Below are positions 19,366 to 28,947 of a stretch of DNA of 64,000 nt, one piece after another. Source of the stretch: Aliihoeflea aestuarii (GTDB lineage Bacteria > Pseudomonadota > Alphaproteobacteria > Rhizobiales > Rhizobiaceae); NCBI RefSeq assembly GCF_024105665.1, contig NZ_JAAAMK010000002.1, positions 558,001-622,000 of the forward strand, in the 5' to 3' direction. Position 1 is the first letter of the stretch, and every line of letters starts with the position of its first letter. The notes beneath the pieces are model-generated. The model did not search any database. It saw only the letters and a list, made by a program, of their open reading frames with translations, and was not told where the DNA came from. The translations under genes and the position numbers were made by a program.

Positions 19366-21183
19366 TCAGTGATTGTCGCGCGGAACGAGCGGCATCGTGC
19401 CGGTCACCCCGCCCTGTGCGAGCCGGCGATAGGCGACGGCCGGTTCCAGCACCATGCCCGTTTCGAGCTGCGAGACGATGCCGCGCTGGATTTCCTGCCA
19501 TGGCGTCTGGTGGGCGGGAAATTCGTATCCGCCGCGCGCCATCAGTTCGCGCCGGCGCGTATCGAGTTCGGCATCGTCGAGCAGCATGTCCGCCGACCCG
19601 GCTTTCAGATCGATGCGCACGCGATCGCCGGTCTTCAGGAGCGCCAGACCGCCGTTCAGCGCGGCTTCCGGCGACGCATTGAGGATCGACGGCGAGCCGG
19701 AAGTTCCCGATTGACGTCCGTCGCCGATGCAGGGCAGCGAGTGGACGCCGCGCTTGATGAGATAGTCCGGCGCGCGCATGTTCACGACCTCCGCCGCGCC
19801 CGGATAACCGATCGGCCCGGCCCCGCGCATGAAGAGGATGCAGTGCTCGTCGATCTTCAGCGCCGGATCGTCGATGCGGTGATGATAATCCTCAGGCCCG
19901 TCGAACACGATCGCCCTGCCCTCGAACGCCATCGGCTGCGCCGGGTCCGACAGATACCGGTCGCGAAATTCCTGCGAGATCACCGACATCTTCATGATCG
20001 CGCTGTCGAAAAGATTGCCGCGCAGGACGCGGAACCCGGCATTGGTCTTGAGCGGCTGGTCGAACGGGCGGATGACGCGTTCGTCCTCGATGGTCGCATT
20101 GCGGCAATTGTCGCCGATCGTGCGCCCGTTGGCGGTGATCGCATCCTCGGCGATCAGCCCGTTCGCCATGAGTTGCGCGACGACGGCCGGCACGCCGCCG
20201 GCGTGGTAATAATCTTCACCGAGATATTCGCCCGCCGGCTGGAGATTGACGAGCAGCGGCACATGCTCGCCCTGTTCCTGCCAGTCGTCGATCGACAATT
20301 CGACGCCGACATGGCGCGCCAGCGCGTTGAGATGGACCGGTGCGTTGGTCGAGCCGCCGATCGCCGAATTGACTCGGATGGCATTGACGAAGGCGTCGCG
20401 GGTGAGAATATCGGAAGGCTTCAGATCCTCCGCGACCATCTCCACGATGCGCTTGCCCGTCAGGTAGGCCATCTCCTGCCGGTCCCGGTAAGGCGCGGGA
20501 ATGGCGGCAGAACCGGGAAGCTGCATGCCGAGCGCCTCGGCAAGACTGTTCATTGTGGTGGCCGTGCCCATCGTGTTGCAATAGCCGGTCGACGGTGCCG
20601 AACTCGCAACCAGCTTGATGAAGCCGGCATAGTCGATCTCGCCCGCCGCCATCATCTCGCGGGCTTTCCAAACGATGGTGCCTGACCCCGTGCGCTCGCC
20701 GCGAAACCAGCCATTGAGCATGGGACCGACAGACAAGGCGATGGCCGGAATATTGACCGTCGCCGCCCCCATGAGCATGGCCGGCGTGGTCTTGTCGCAG
20801 CCGATGTTCAGCACGACACCGTCGAGCGGATAGCCGTAGAGCACCTCCACGAGGCCGAGATAGGCAAGGTTCCGGTCGAGAGAGGCCGTCGGCCGTTTTC
20901 CGGTTTCCTGAATCGGATGGACCGGGAACTCGATCGCGATGCCGCCCGCCTCACGGATGCCCTCGCGCACCCGCCTGGTCAGTTCCAGGTGGTGCCGGTT
21001 GCACGGCGACAGGTCCGATCCGGTCTGCGCGATGCCGATGATCGGCTTGCCGGACTGGAGCTCGTCCTGGGACAGGCCGTAATTCAGGTAGCGCTCGAGA
21101 TAAAGCGCCGTCATGTCGGGGTTCAGCGGATTGTCGAACCACGCACGCGAGCGCAGTTTCGAACCTTTACCATTCGTCGTCAT
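19366..21183 (-). CDS. IlvD/Edd-family sugar-acid dehydratase
   Basis: The 605-residue protein is an Fe-S dehydratase of the IlvD/Edd superfamily, in the branch acting on aldonates (L-arabonate, D-xylonate, D-fuconate, D-galactonate). Cluster cysteines are visible at residue 61 ([10 protein letters not shown]), 129 (NIGCDKTTP) and 202 (STGYCNTMG), and Lys131 in CDKTTP is the carboxylated Mg-binding lysine of the family. It dehydrates an aldonate to a 2-keto-3-deoxy acid. As first gene of the operon 21183-16711 it would feed the following dehydrogenases. GGAGGG lies before the ATG, and a palindromic operator lies 40 bases upstream. Confidence 0.9.
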   Translation of the reverse strand: MTTNGKGSKLRSRAWFDNPLNPDMTALYLERYLNYGLSQDELQSGKPIIGIAQTGSDLSPCNRHHLELTRRVREGIREAGGIAIEFPVHPIQETGKRPTASLDRNLAYLGLVEVLYGYPLDGVVLNIGCDKTTPAMLMGAATVNIPAIALSVGPMLNGWFRGERTGSGTIVWKAREMMAAGEIDYAGFIKLVASSAPSTGYCNTMGTATTMNSLAEALGMQLPGSAAIPAPYRDRQEMAYLTGKRIVEMVAEDLKPSDILTRDAFVNAIRVNSAIGGSTNAPVHLNALARHVGVELSIDDWQEQGEHVPLLVNLQPAGEYLGEDYYHAGGVPAVVAQLMANGLIAEDAITANGRTIGDNCRNATIEDERVIRPFDQPLKTNAGFRVLRGNLFDSAIMKMSVISQEFRDRYLSDPAQPMAFEGRAIVFDGPEDYHHRIDDPALKIDEHCILFMRGAGPIGYPGAAEVVNMRAPDYLIKRGVHSLPCIGDGRQSGTSGSPSILNASPEAALNGGLALLKTGDRVRIDLKAGSADMLLDDAELDTRRRELMARGGYEFPAHQTPWQEIQRGIVSQLETGMVLEPAVAYRRLAQGGVTGTMPLVPRDNH

Positions 21184-21222
21184 GAACCCTCCCGATCTTC
21201 GTCAGCGTGACGATATTCAAGT

Positions 21223-21238
21223 TTGGCAGCGCTGCCAA
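21223..21238. promoter_or_regulatory. LacI-type operator in front of the dehydratase operon
   Basis: TTGGCAGCGCTGCCAA is a perfect 16-base palindrome, shared with sites at 25426 and 32641. It lies 40 bases before the dehydratase ATG, in the 97-base gap after tctA. On the minus strand a possible -35 (TTGTAT) and AT-rich -10 region (TATATGG) lie directly upstream of it, so a repressor bound here would cover the transcription start. Confidence 0.8.
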
Positions 21239-21280
21239 TCCATATAAAGCCGCTTTCGCGGATACAATTGCGAACCTTTG

Positions 21281-22771
21281 TCACGATGCGGCCGCGCCCC
21301 TCGACTGAAACGCCCGGTAGAGGACCGAGGCCCATATCAGGAAGAGGCCGACGGCGAGAACGGCGGCGATCGGTCGATCGACGAATGTGATGAAAGACCC
21401 GTCCGATTTGATCATCGTGGTGATGAAGTTGTGTTCCAGAATTGGCCCGATGACGATACCGAGGATGCACGGCGCGATCGGTATCTCGTTCTCCTCCATG
21501 AAGAACCCGAGAATGCCGAAGACCAGCATGATGATGATGCCGTAGACCGCGTTGTTCGAAGCGAAGGCCCCGACGATGCAGAAGATCAGGATGATCGGCA
21601 TCAGGATGGAGCGCGGCGTGCGCAAGAGCCCCCGCGCCAGCTTGATGACCAGCCAGCCGAGCGGAATCATCAGGAGGTTGGCAAGGAGGAAGATGAGAAA
21701 GACGGCGTAGATCAACTGCGGATTGAAGATGAAAAGCGTCGGCCCCGGATTGAGCCCCTTGACGTAGAGCACGCCGATGACGATGGCGGTGATCGTATCA
21801 CCTGGTATGCCGAAGACGAGGGCCGGCACCCACGCGCTCGACAGCGACGCGTTGTTCGACGACGTCGCCTCGACGACACCTTCCAGATGTCCGGTTCCGT
21901 ACTTCTCCGGCGTCTTCGAAAAGCGCCGGCTCACCGCGTAGCTGACATAGGCGGCGACGTCGGCCCCCGCGCCCGGCAGAATGCCGATCGCCGTGCCCGT
22001 GACGTTGCCCCGCAGTTGCTGGCGCCAGTAAGTGACGACCATTCCGCCCCAGTTGCGGAATATGTTGCCGACCTTGACCTGAACATTGTCCCAGGCGGGC
22101 GCACCCGCAGCCACCGTACGGAAGACTTCCGACACGGCAAAAAGGCCGATCATCGCGGGGATGAAGTCGATGCCGGCCATGAGGTCCGTCGAGCCGAACG
22201 TAAAGCGCGGCACACCGGCCGCATTGTTGAGACCGACCGTCGCCACGAGCAGACCGATGAGCAGGCTCACAAGTCCCTTGATCGGTGATGGCGAGCCGAT
22301 GAACGCCGAGCAGGTCAGACCCAGCATCGCCATCCAGAAATATTCCTGCGAGGAGAAGTTCAGCGCGAACTCCGCCAATGTCGGGGCCGCGAAGATCAGC
22401 ACGGCCGTACCGAACAGCCCGCCGATGGCCGAGAAAAGGACGCAGGCACCGAGCGCGGTTTCCGCCTCGCCCTTGCGCGTCATGGCGTAAGCTTCGTGCG
22501 TGTAGGCGGCAGAGGCCGGCGTGCCGGGGATGCGCAGGAGCGCGCCCGGTATGTCGCCAGCGAAGATAGCCATGGCCGCGCAGGTGACCATGGCGCCGAC
22601 GGCGGGGATCGGGTCCATGAAGAAGGTGAGCGGCACGAGCAACGCCGTCGCCATCGTCGCGGTCAGTCCAGGCACCGCCCCGACGAGCAGGCCGAACAGT
22701 GCCGCCCCGAGGATCGTGGTCATTACAGGCCATGTGAAGACCAGTTCGAATGCCTGGATGATCGCGTCCAT
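21281..22771 (-). CDS. tctA: Tripartite tricarboxylate-type transporter, large permease TctA
   Basis: A 496-residue, very hydrophobic protein with about a dozen predicted membrane segments. It has the TctA signatures GAVPGLTATMATALLVP (27-43) and GILPGAGADVAAYVSYAVSR (about 268-287). TctA is the channel subunit of secondary, binding-protein-dependent importers for carboxylates. The gene follows tctB by 10 bases with AGGAGG ahead of the ATG. Given the neighbouring dehydratase and LacI gene, an aldonate or related sugar acid is a plausible cargo. Confidence 0.94.
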   Translation of the reverse strand: MDAIIQAFELVFTWPVMTTILGAALFGLLVGAVPGLTATMATALLVPLTFFMDPIPAVGAMVTCAAMAIFAGDIPGALLRIPGTPASAAYTHEAYAMTRKGEAETALGACVLFSAIGGLFGTAVLIFAAPTLAEFALNFSSQEYFWMAMLGLTCSAFIGSPSPIKGLVSLLIGLLVATVGLNNAAGVPRFTFGSTDLMAGIDFIPAMIGLFAVSEVFRTVAAGAPAWDNVQVKVGNIFRNWGGMVVTYWRQQLRGNVTGTAIGILPGAGADVAAYVSYAVSRRFSKTPEKYGTGHLEGVVEATSSNNASLSSAWVPALVFGIPGDTITAIVIGVLYVKGLNPGPTLFIFNPQLIYAVFLIFLLANLLMIPLGWLVIKLARGLLRTPRSILMPIILIFCIVGAFASNNAVYGIIIMLVFGILGFFMEENEIPIAPCILGIVIGPILEHNFITTMIKSDGSFITFVDRPIAAVLAVGLFLIWASVLYRAFQSRGAAAS

Positions 22772-22781
22772 TTCGCGCCTC

Positions 22782-23252
22782 CTACCAGGGCATTCGCGGC
22801 ATCATGCCGAACGGCAACGGCACCAGCAGCAGGCTTCGAAAGACGTAATCGGTGACGAGCGTCGCCGCCACGGCGAAGAAGATCGTCTTTCCCCACGAAA
22901 CCGAAAGCAGGCGGAACAGAACGACGAGAATGGCGACCGATACCGGTATGAAGCCGACGCGGCGCGCCAAAAGCATGTAGGCCACGATGCACAGGATCGT
23001 GACCCCGACGGCCACGAGCGCGCCCGGCTGACGGGTCCATTCGGTGAAGGAAACGAGCGGCACGGACCGCGCCTTCAGCCCTTGAACGAGGAGGATGAGC
23101 GCGCAACACACAAAGCCGACTCCTATGAGCGTCGGGAAGGCTGCCGCGCCGTATTGCTGGCCGGGAACGGCGGGCAATGTGCGCGCATAGGCCGTGACGG
23201 CGATACCCAAAATGAGAAGCATCGCGCCGAGCATGGTGTCGCTGAACCGCAT
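22782..23252 (-). CDS. tctB: Tripartite tricarboxylate-type transporter, small permease TctB
   Basis: A 156-residue protein with four hydrophobic segments, the TctB layout. It lies between tctC and tctA in the same direction and is separated from tctA by 10 bases, the standard TctCBA order. Sequence conservation in this subunit is low, so the assignment rests on size, topology and context. GGAG precedes the ATG at 23252. Confidence 0.9.
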   Translation of the reverse strand: MRFSDTMLGAMLLILGIAVTAYARTLPAVPGQQYGAAAFPTLIGVGFVCCALILLVQGLKARSVPLVSFTEWTRQPGALVAVGVTILCIVAYMLLARRVGFIPVSVAILVVLFRLLSVSWGKTIFFAVAATLVTDYVFRSLLLVPLPFGMMPRMPW

Positions 23253-23292
23253 GAACGTCTCCGCCTGATCGGTCTGGTACGTTTTCGACGAT

Positions 23293-23319
23293 CCCTGCCG
23301 GCCCGGATGACCGGCAGGG
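23293..23319 (-). terminator. Stem-loop between tctC and tctB
   Basis: CCCTGCCGG (23293-23301) pairs perfectly with CCGGCAGGG (23311-23319) around a 9-base loop. No T-run follows, so it is more likely a 3' stabilising or attenuating hairpin that raises binding-protein mRNA over permease mRNA than a full terminator. Confidence 0.6.
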
Positions 23320-23332
23320 CCGAAATCGAGCG

Positions 23333-24307
23333 CTAGCGGGCGAGGCCCACCGCTTCCATCGTCTGGCCAAGCGAAGCGTCCGCCTGTTCCATGAAGGTCC
23401 CGAACTCCTCGCCTCTGGCCCAGCGGACGCCATAGCCTTGCGCGGCCATGAAGTTCTTGTAGTCGTCGCTGTTGTAGACGGCTTCGAGCGCCACGATCAG
23501 ACGTTCGGCGACGTCGTCAGGCAGACCCTCCGGCCCGACGATGCCGCGCCAGGCGCCGATCTGCCAGTCTGAACCGACCGCTTCGGAAACGGTCGGCACG
23601 TCTGGAAAGAGTTCAGCCCGCTCCGGTCCCATGAGGCCGAGCGACTTCACGCGACCCGCTTCGATCAAACCGCGCGCTTCGACGAGCGAACAGGGAACGA
23701 TGCTGACACCGCCGGCCATCAGATCCTGCAGGCCCGGCGCAGCGCCTTCGCTCGGAACCCAGGGCACCTTCGTCGGATCGATCCCGCGATCGTTCAGCAG
23801 GCCCGCGATGGCGAGATGCCAGATGCCGCCCTGCCCCGTTCCCGACGCCCGAAACGTTCCCGCCGGCGAACTGTCGATGGCTTCGAGAAGGCTTTCCAGC
23901 GTCTCGTATTCGGAGTTTGCAAGAACCTGCACGCCCGCGGCGTCCTCGTTCATGAGCGCGAGCGGGGTGTAATCCTGGTGGGTCAGCTCCGTCAGCCCCT
24001 GCCAGTGCATCATGCCAATTTCGACGGTGGCGATGCCGATCGTGTAGCCGTCCGGATCGGCCTCGGCGATAGCGGAGTGGCCGACCACGCCCGAACCGCC
24101 GGTGCGGTTGACCACGCTGATCGACTGCCCCAGTTCACGCTCGAGGCCGGACCCGATGATGCGGGCCGTGGCGTCGGTGCCGCCGCCCGCGCCCCAAGGC
24201 ACGATCAGCGTCAGGGGCCTGTCGGGATATTGCGCGGCTGCATGCGGAATGCTCCACACCGATGCGGCAAGCGCGGCGCTCAGTATCAGGATCGTTCTTC
24301 CAGTCAT
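23333..24307 (-). CDS. tctC: Tripartite tricarboxylate-type transporter, periplasmic binding protein TctC
   Basis: A 324-residue secreted binding protein of the BugT/TctC family. It opens with a Sec signal peptide (ending AAA-QYPDRP near 24-26) and then the family signature YPDRPLTLIVPWGAGGGTD, followed by the DPDGYTIGI loop that contacts the ligand carboxylate. The ATG at 24307 has GGAGGAGACC upstream; an upstream frame extension is not needed. It delivers carboxylic or sugar acids to TctAB. It lies 63 bases after the lacI stop, so lacI-tctC-tctB-tctA may be one transcript. Confidence 0.93.
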   Translation of the reverse strand: MTGRTILILSAALAASVWSIPHAAAQYPDRPLTLIVPWGAGGGTDATARIIGSGLERELGQSISVVNRTGGSGVVGHSAIAEADPDGYTIGIATVEIGMMHWQGLTELTHQDYTPLALMNEDAAGVQVLANSEYETLESLLEAIDSSPAGTFRASGTGQGGIWHLAIAGLLNDRGIDPTKVPWVPSEGAAPGLQDLMAGGVSIVPCSLVEARGLIEAGRVKSLGLMGPERAELFPDVPTVSEAVGSDWQIGAWRGIVGPEGLPDDVAERLIVALEAVYNSDDYKNFMAAQGYGVRWARGEEFGTFMEQADASLGQTMEAVGLAR

Positions 24308-24370
24308 CTTCGGTCTCCTCCCTTTGATGATGATGCAAGTTTCTCGCCCGATGCCTCCTCGCACCGGTCG

Positions 24371-25381
24371 TCAGGTCGTCGCTCCTTCCAAAATTTCGAA
24401 CGGCAGATCGACGACTTGCGGGTCGCCGCCTTCCATGACCATGCGCGCGCCGATCTCTCCGATTTCGGTGCGCGGCGTCAGCAGCGTCGTCAGCGGTTGC
24501 GGGGCGAACCTGCCGATATCCAGTCCGTTGTAGCCCATGATGGCCAGTCGCGACGGCACGGCGATGCCCTTGGCAAAACAGTGGAACAACCCGCCAACCG
24601 CGAAATCGTCATTCGAGAAATAGACCGCGTCGAGGTTGGAATTGCGGGCGAGCATGCGTTCGAGCGCAGCGCGGCCGGCCTCCGTCGATGAGGTCCGGCC
24701 GATCAATTCCGTCTCGGCCGGTTCGATACCGGCTTCCGCCAGAACCTGACTGAACCCCTCGAAACGCTTCCGCGCGCGCGGGTCGAACGAGAATTGCGGC
24801 CCGATATAGCCGATCCGACGATAGCCGCGCTCCAAAAGGTGACGGGCGCTGACGGCTCCCGCTTCGCGCTGCGAGAAGCCGACGACGAGGTCGATTCCCT
24901 CACCGTCGGTGTCAAGAAGCTCGGCAACGCGCACGCCGCTGTTCTTCAGCATCGAGCGGGTACGCCCGGTATGTTCGAGCCCCGTGACGAGGAACGCTGC
25001 CGGCCGCCATGCCAGCATCGACTGGATGACCTTCTGCTCCTGTTCAATGTCGTAGTCGGTGACGGCGATGACTGTTTGAAAACCGATGGGATTGAGCGCC
25101 ACCGCCGCGCCACTCAACAGATCGGGAAAGACGATATTGTGCAGCGAAGGGATGACGATACCGACGAGATTGGAGCCGGAGGATGCGAGTGCTCCCGCGA
25201 TCCGGTTGGGAACATAGCCGAGTTCATCGACCGCCTTCATCACCCTGTCGCGGGTGGCCTTGGAGAATGAGCCGTGATTGCGCAGAACCCGCGAGATCGT
25301 GCTCATTCCGAGGCCCACGGCCGCGCTCACATCGCGCAGCGTGACCTCGTTCCTGTGCTTGTGATCGTCGTCCTGGTTCAT
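24371..25381 (-). CDS. LacI-family transcriptional regulator of the sugar-acid region
   Basis: The 336-residue protein has an N-terminal LacI helix-turn-helix (VTLRDVSAAVGLGMSTISRV, about 13-32) and a hinge (LGYVPNRIAGALAS, about 55-68), followed by a periplasmic-binding-protein-like effector domain (about 70-335). It most resembles gluconate-type (GntR) repressors. A perfect 20-base palindrome lies 45 bases upstream of its ATG, and two more copies stand before the dehydratase operon and before the SDR/hydrolase operon, so it probably represses all of these and itself, being released by a sugar acid or pathway intermediate. The three-site assignment is an inference from sequence. Confidence 0.92.
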   Translation of the reverse strand: MNQDDDHKHRNEVTLRDVSAAVGLGMSTISRVLRNHGSFSKATRDRVMKAVDELGYVPNRIAGALASSGSNLVGIVIPSLHNIVFPDLLSGAAVALNPIGFQTVIAVTDYDIEQEQKVIQSMLAWRPAAFLVTGLEHTGRTRSMLKNSGVRVAELLDTDGEGIDLVVGFSQREAGAVSARHLLERGYRRIGYIGPQFSFDPRARKRFEGFSQVLAEAGIEPAETELIGRTSSTEAGRAALERMLARNSNLDAVYFSNDDFAVGGLFHCFAKGIAVPSRLAIMGYNGLDIGRFAPQPLTTLLTPRTEIGEIGARMVMEGGDPQVVDLPFEILEGATT

Positions 25382-25425
25382 GCGACCGGCATCCTAGCCA
25401 CGCTATTGCAGAACGGCTACCACAT

Positions 25426-25445
25426 AATTGGCAGCGCTGCCAATT
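25426..25445. promoter_or_regulatory. LacI-type operator between lacI and the SDR/ABC operon
   Basis: AATTGGCAGCGCTGCCAATT is a perfect 20-base palindrome, the longest of the three copies. It lies in the divergent intergenic region, 45 bases from the lacI ATG and about 120 bases from the SDR start, so it can control both directions. Confidence 0.85.
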
Positions 25446-25540
25446 ATTGCTTGCCAGCCTTTTGACGATGCGTTACCCGTTTGATCGAAGGTGCCGTTAA
25501 GGCAGTTTCCGAACGGCAGAATTGTCTCGGGAGGAGATCA

Positions 25541-25576
25541 ATGACACCGGCGAAGCGGATGTTTCCGCATGGCTAG
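25541..25576 (+). other. Possible 11-codon leader ORF overlapping the SDR start
   Basis: ATG at 25541 has the best ribosome site in the area (GGGAGGAG, 25529-25536) and opens an 11-codon frame that stops at TAG 25574-25576. The ATG of the SDR gene (25569) lies inside it in another frame. It may be a translational coupler, or a single-base error may have split the true start of the SDR gene. Confidence 0.35.
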
Positions 25577-26336
25577 AACCGGCGACACAATGTCGGTCGC
25601 GCTCGTGACGGGCGGCGGCACGGGCGTCGGATTGGCGGTTGCCCGCGCGCTTGCCGAAGCCGGATGGCAGGTGGTCGTCACGGGCCGCCGCGCGGAAATT
25701 CTCGAAGGCGCGGTATCGACCCTTTCCGGTGAAGGCCTTGCCGTTTCGGCCATCCGGGCGGATGTCTCCGATCCGGACTCCGTCAAAATTCTTTTCGATG
25801 AAATCGTCGATCGTTTCGGCAGGCTCGATCTGCTCGTGAACAATGCCGGGATCAACGCACCGCCCGTGCCGCTCGAAGAGATTTCCTTTGCCGATTGGAA
25901 TGCCGTCGTCGCATCCAATCTCACCTCCGCCTTCCTGTGCACGCAGCACGCGGTGCGGCTGTTCAAGTCGCAGCAGCCGAAGGGTGGACGCATCATCAAC
26001 AACGGCTCGATCTCGGCGACGACGCCGCGCCCCAATTCCGCGCCCTATGCGGCCACGAAGCACGCGATCACGGGCCTGACTAAAGCCACGTCGCTCGAGG
26101 GTCGCATGCACGATATCGCGTGCGGCCAGATCGACATCGGCAACGCTGCCAGCGAAATGACGCAGACCATCTCGACAGGTGTCTTGCAGGCCGACGGAAG
26201 CATCGCAGCGGAGGCGACGATCGATCCGCGCCACGTCGGCGAAGCGGTCGTTTACATGGCCGGCCTGCCTCTTGGAACGAACGTACTGACCATCACCGTC
26301 ATGGCGAACGCGATGCCGTTCGTCGGGCGAGGATAG
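25569..26336 (+). CDS. SDR-family oxidoreductase
   Basis: A 255-residue short-chain dehydrogenase: TGGGTGVG at about 14-21, NNAG at about 91-94, catalytic Ser in [12 protein letters not shown] (about 140-151) and YAATK (about 156-160). The sequence [10 protein letters not shown] after strand 2 suggests NADP is possible. The stretch [16 protein letters not shown] is typical of a bacterial SDR group annotated as sugar or alcohol dehydrogenases. It begins the plus-strand operon leading into the sugar ABC importer and could oxidise the imported sugar to its lactone or acid. The start is uncertain: ATG 25569 lacks a clear Shine-Dalgarno site and 25590 ([10 protein letters not shown]) is an alternative. 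Confidence 0.85.
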   Translation: MARTGDTMSVALVTGGGTGVGLAVARALAEAGWQVVVTGRRAEILEGAVSTLSGEGLAVSAIRADVSDPDSVKILFDEIVDRFGRLDLLVNNAGINAPPVPLEEISFADWNAVVASNLTSAFLCTQHAVRLFKSQQPKGGRIINNGSISATTPRPNSAPYAATKHAITGLTKATSLEGRMHDIACGQIDIGNAASEMTQTISTGVLQADGSIAAEATIDPRHVGEAVVYMAGLPLGTNVLTITVMANAMPFVGRG

Positions 26337-26384
26337 GCGCTCGCAACGAACGGCGACGCGAAGGGACATGCAGGGAGGTTTCCA

Positions 26385-27449
26385 ATGGCGTCAGTCGAAA
26401 TCGACGACGTACGAAAGTCTTTCGGGAACCATCCCGTCATCAAGGGAGTGAGCGTCGCCATCGAGGACGGCGAATTCGTCATCCTGGTCGGCCCGTCTGG
26501 CTGCGGCAAGTCGACCTTGCTGCGCATGCTGGCCGGGCTCGAACACATCAGTTCCGGCGAAATCCGTATCGGCGACCGCGTCGTCAACGACCTGCCGCCC
26601 AAGGAACGCGACATCGCGATGGTGTTCCAGAACTATGCGCTCTATCCGCATATGACCGTGGCCGACAACATGTCGTTCTCGCTGATGCTCGCGGGCGTCC
26701 CGAAGGCGCAGATTCAGGAGCGCGTGAAGCCGGCAGCGGAAATTCTGGGGCTTTCCAGCCTGCTCGAACGCTATCCGCGCCAGCTTTCCGGCGGTCAGCG
26801 CCAGCGCGTCGCCATGGGACGCGCCATCGTTCGCGATCCGCAGGTCTTCCTGTTCGACGAACCGCTCTCCAATCTCGACGCCAAGCTGCGCGTATCGATG
26901 CGCACCGAAATCAAGAACCTGCATCAAAGGCTGACCACCACGACGGTCTACGTCACCCACGATCAGATCGAGGCGATGACGATGGCCGACAAGATCGTCG
27001 TCATGCATGACGGCATCGTGGAGCAGATCGGCGCACCGCTCGACCTTTACGACAAGCCCGCAAATCTCTTCGTCGCCGGCTTCATCGGCTCGCCCGCCAT
27101 GAACATGCTGAGCGGTAAGCTGGACGAGGCCGACCCGTCGCGGTTCGTCACGGGCGACGGCATCGTCCTGCCTGCACCGCCGGGCATCGCGTCCGCACGC
27201 GGAAAAGAACTCGTCTACGGCATCCGGCCAGAGGGCGTCTCGCTCGGCGGGACGGTCGATCTCAAGGTGCAGGTCATCGAGCCGACCGGGTCGGAAAGCC
27301 AGATCGTCGCCCTTTTGGGAAAGACGCAGGTCACCTGTGTCTTTCGCGAACGCGTGATGCTGCAACCGGGCGAAATCCTGAACGTGTCGATCGATCCGCG
27401 CGCGGCGCATCTCTTCGACGCAAAATCGGGCATGCGACTGACGGACTGA
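26385..27449 (+). CDS. Sugar ABC transporter ATP-binding protein (MalK/UgpC type)
   Basis: The 354-residue ATPase has the Walker A GPSGCGKST (about 38-46), Q-loop MVFQNYALYPH, signature LSGGQRQRVAMGRA (about 134-147), Walker B VFLFDEPLSNLD and the H-loop THDQIEAMT, followed by a C-terminal TOBE/MalK-type regulatory domain (about 240-354). Such subunits energise import of mono- or oligosaccharides and polyols. AGGGAGG precedes the ATG. It is followed by the binding protein and two permeases, forming a complete importer. Confidence 0.94.
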   Translation: MASVEIDDVRKSFGNHPVIKGVSVAIEDGEFVILVGPSGCGKSTLLRMLAGLEHISSGEIRIGDRVVNDLPPKERDIAMVFQNYALYPHMTVADNMSFSLMLAGVPKAQIQERVKPAAEILGLSSLLERYPRQLSGGQRQRVAMGRAIVRDPQVFLFDEPLSNLDAKLRVSMRTEIKNLHQRLTTTTVYVTHDQIEAMTMADKIVVMHDGIVEQIGAPLDLYDKPANLFVAGFIGSPAMNMLSGKLDEADPSRFVTGDGIVLPAPPGIASARGKELVYGIRPEGVSLGGTVDLKVQVIEPTGSESQIVALLGKTQVTCVFRERVMLQPGEILNVSIDPRAAHLFDAKSGMRLTD

Positions 27450-27518
27450 CGAAAAGGCAAGGAAACGGACGAAGAGGGTGGAGGACCCGAAGCGTCCAGA
27501 ACAATGGGAGGAAACGAT

Positions 27519-28838
27519 ATGAGAATGAACCGCAGACAGATCATGACGGGTGCCGCAGGCCTCGTCGGCACGGCAGCTCTCGGCAAGCTCGCCATGCCCC
27601 GACGCGCATTCGCGCAGAACGGCATCCCCACCTACACGCCCGAAGAAGGCGCGCAACTCAGGCTCTTGCGCTGGGTGCCGTTCGTTCCCGCCGAAGAGGA
27701 AGCCTGGAACGCCAACACGCAGGCATTCACCGAAGCGACCGGCGTTCAGGTCCGCATCGAGCAGGAAAGCTGGGAGGACGTACGCCCAAAGGCCGCCGTT
27801 GCCGCCAATATCGGCTCAGGACCGGATCTAGTCATGGGCTGGTTCGACGACGCGCACCAATATCCCGATAAGCTGATCGACGTTACCGAACTTGGAAATG
27901 CACTCGGCGAAGCCCATGGCGGCTGGTATCCGGGGCTTGAAGGCTACGGGAAACGCGGCGACCAGTTCATCGCGCTGCCGCTTTGCACGATCGGCAATGC
28001 CATCTGCTATCGCGCCAGCCAGGTCGAAGCGGCGGGATTCTCGGAATTTCCGAACGATACCGCAGGCTTTCTGGAACTTTGCACCGCATTGCAGGCCAAC
28101 GGTACACCTGCCGGCTTCCCGCACGGAAAGGCGGTCGGCGACGGCAACAATTACGCGCACTGGCTTTTGTGGAGCCATGGCGGACGGGCGGTCGACGAGA
28201 ACGGTGCGGTGGCGATCGACAGCCCAGAGACGCTTGCGGCCATCGAATACGCACAGGCGCTCTACGCAACCTTCATCCCCGGCACGGAAAGCTGGCTCGA
28301 CATCAACAACAACCGCGCATTTCTCGCCGGCCAATGCTCGCTCGTGGCCAACGGCGTCTCGCTTTACTACGCCGCGCGCAACGATCCCGCGATGCAGGAA
28401 ATCGCCGACGACATCCGTACCACGACGATGCCGATCGGGCCGGTCGGTGAATCGGTCGAACTTCACCAGACTTCGACGCTGTCGATCTTCAACCACACGC
28501 CCTACCCTGAAGCCGCAAAAGCGTATCTCGCCTTCATGTACGAGGCGGACAGGATGAATGCCTGGATCGAAGGCGCCAGCGCCTATTGCTGCCAACCCTT
28601 GCGGGCATATGAATCCAACCCGGTCTGGACGGCCTCGCCGATTCACGAACCCTATTCCAAGGCTTCGGAAAGCCTGCGTCCGAACGGCTGGCCCGGCCCG
28701 CTGGGCACGGCATCGGCAGCGACGATGGCCGACTACGTCCTGGTCGACATGTTCGCCGAGGCCGTCACCGGCCAGCGTTCGCCTCAAGAGGCGATCGCCA
28801 ACGCGGAACGGCGGATCGGCCGCTACTACCGAACCTGA
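27519..28838 (+). CDS. Sugar ABC transporter substrate-binding protein (family 1, Tat-type signal)
   Basis: A 439-residue periplasmic binding protein of the UgpB/MalE group. The leader MRMNRRQIMTG...PRRAFA contains a twin-arginine motif before a moderately hydrophobic stretch, suggesting Tat export. The mature protein shows the family features (repeated Trp/Tyr-rich ligand contacts such as VMGWFDDAHQYPD and YAHWLLWSHGG). GGAGG lies 7 bases before the ATG at 27519, which decides the start over one 15 bases upstream. It delivers a sugar to the permeases encoded downstream after a stem-loop. Confidence 0.92.
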   Translation: MRMNRRQIMTGAAGLVGTAALGKLAMPRRAFAQNGIPTYTPEEGAQLRLLRWVPFVPAEEEAWNANTQAFTEATGVQVRIEQESWEDVRPKAAVAANIGSGPDLVMGWFDDAHQYPDKLIDVTELGNALGEAHGGWYPGLEGYGKRGDQFIALPLCTIGNAICYRASQVEAAGFSEFPNDTAGFLELCTALQANGTPAGFPHGKAVGDGNNYAHWLLWSHGGRAVDENGAVAIDSPETLAAIEYAQALYATFIPGTESWLDINNNRAFLAGQCSLVANGVSLYYAARNDPAMQEIADDIRTTTMPIGPVGESVELHQTSTLSIFNHTPYPEAAKAYLAFMYEADRMNAWIEGASAYCCQPLRAYESNPVWTASPIHEPYSKASESLRPNGWPGPLGTASAATMADYVLVDMFAEAVTGQRSPQEAIANAERRIGRYYRT

Positions 28839-28847
28839 CGCACGGTT

Positions 28848-28871
28848 GCCGGGTTCTCACGAGAGCCCGGC
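28848..28871 (+). terminator. Stem-loop after the sugar-binding-protein gene
   Basis: GCCGGGTTCTC and GAGAGCCCGGC form an almost perfect hairpin 10 bases after the stop, and a second GC-rich hairpin follows near 28880-28905. There is no T-run. The position between binding protein and permease genes fits an mRNA-stabilising or attenuating element. Confidence 0.6.
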
Positions 28872-28947
28872 ATCTTCATGCCGGCGGGTTCGCCGCCGGT
28901 CGGCCCGCAACGGGCAACGGTGATCCAGCGACGGAGATCGGCCACAC

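Noticed and set aside
26139-26156. A GGCAACGCTGCCAGCG sequence resembling the LacI operator
   Set aside because: It lies inside the SDR coding sequence, departs from the palindrome in the left half and is likely chance.
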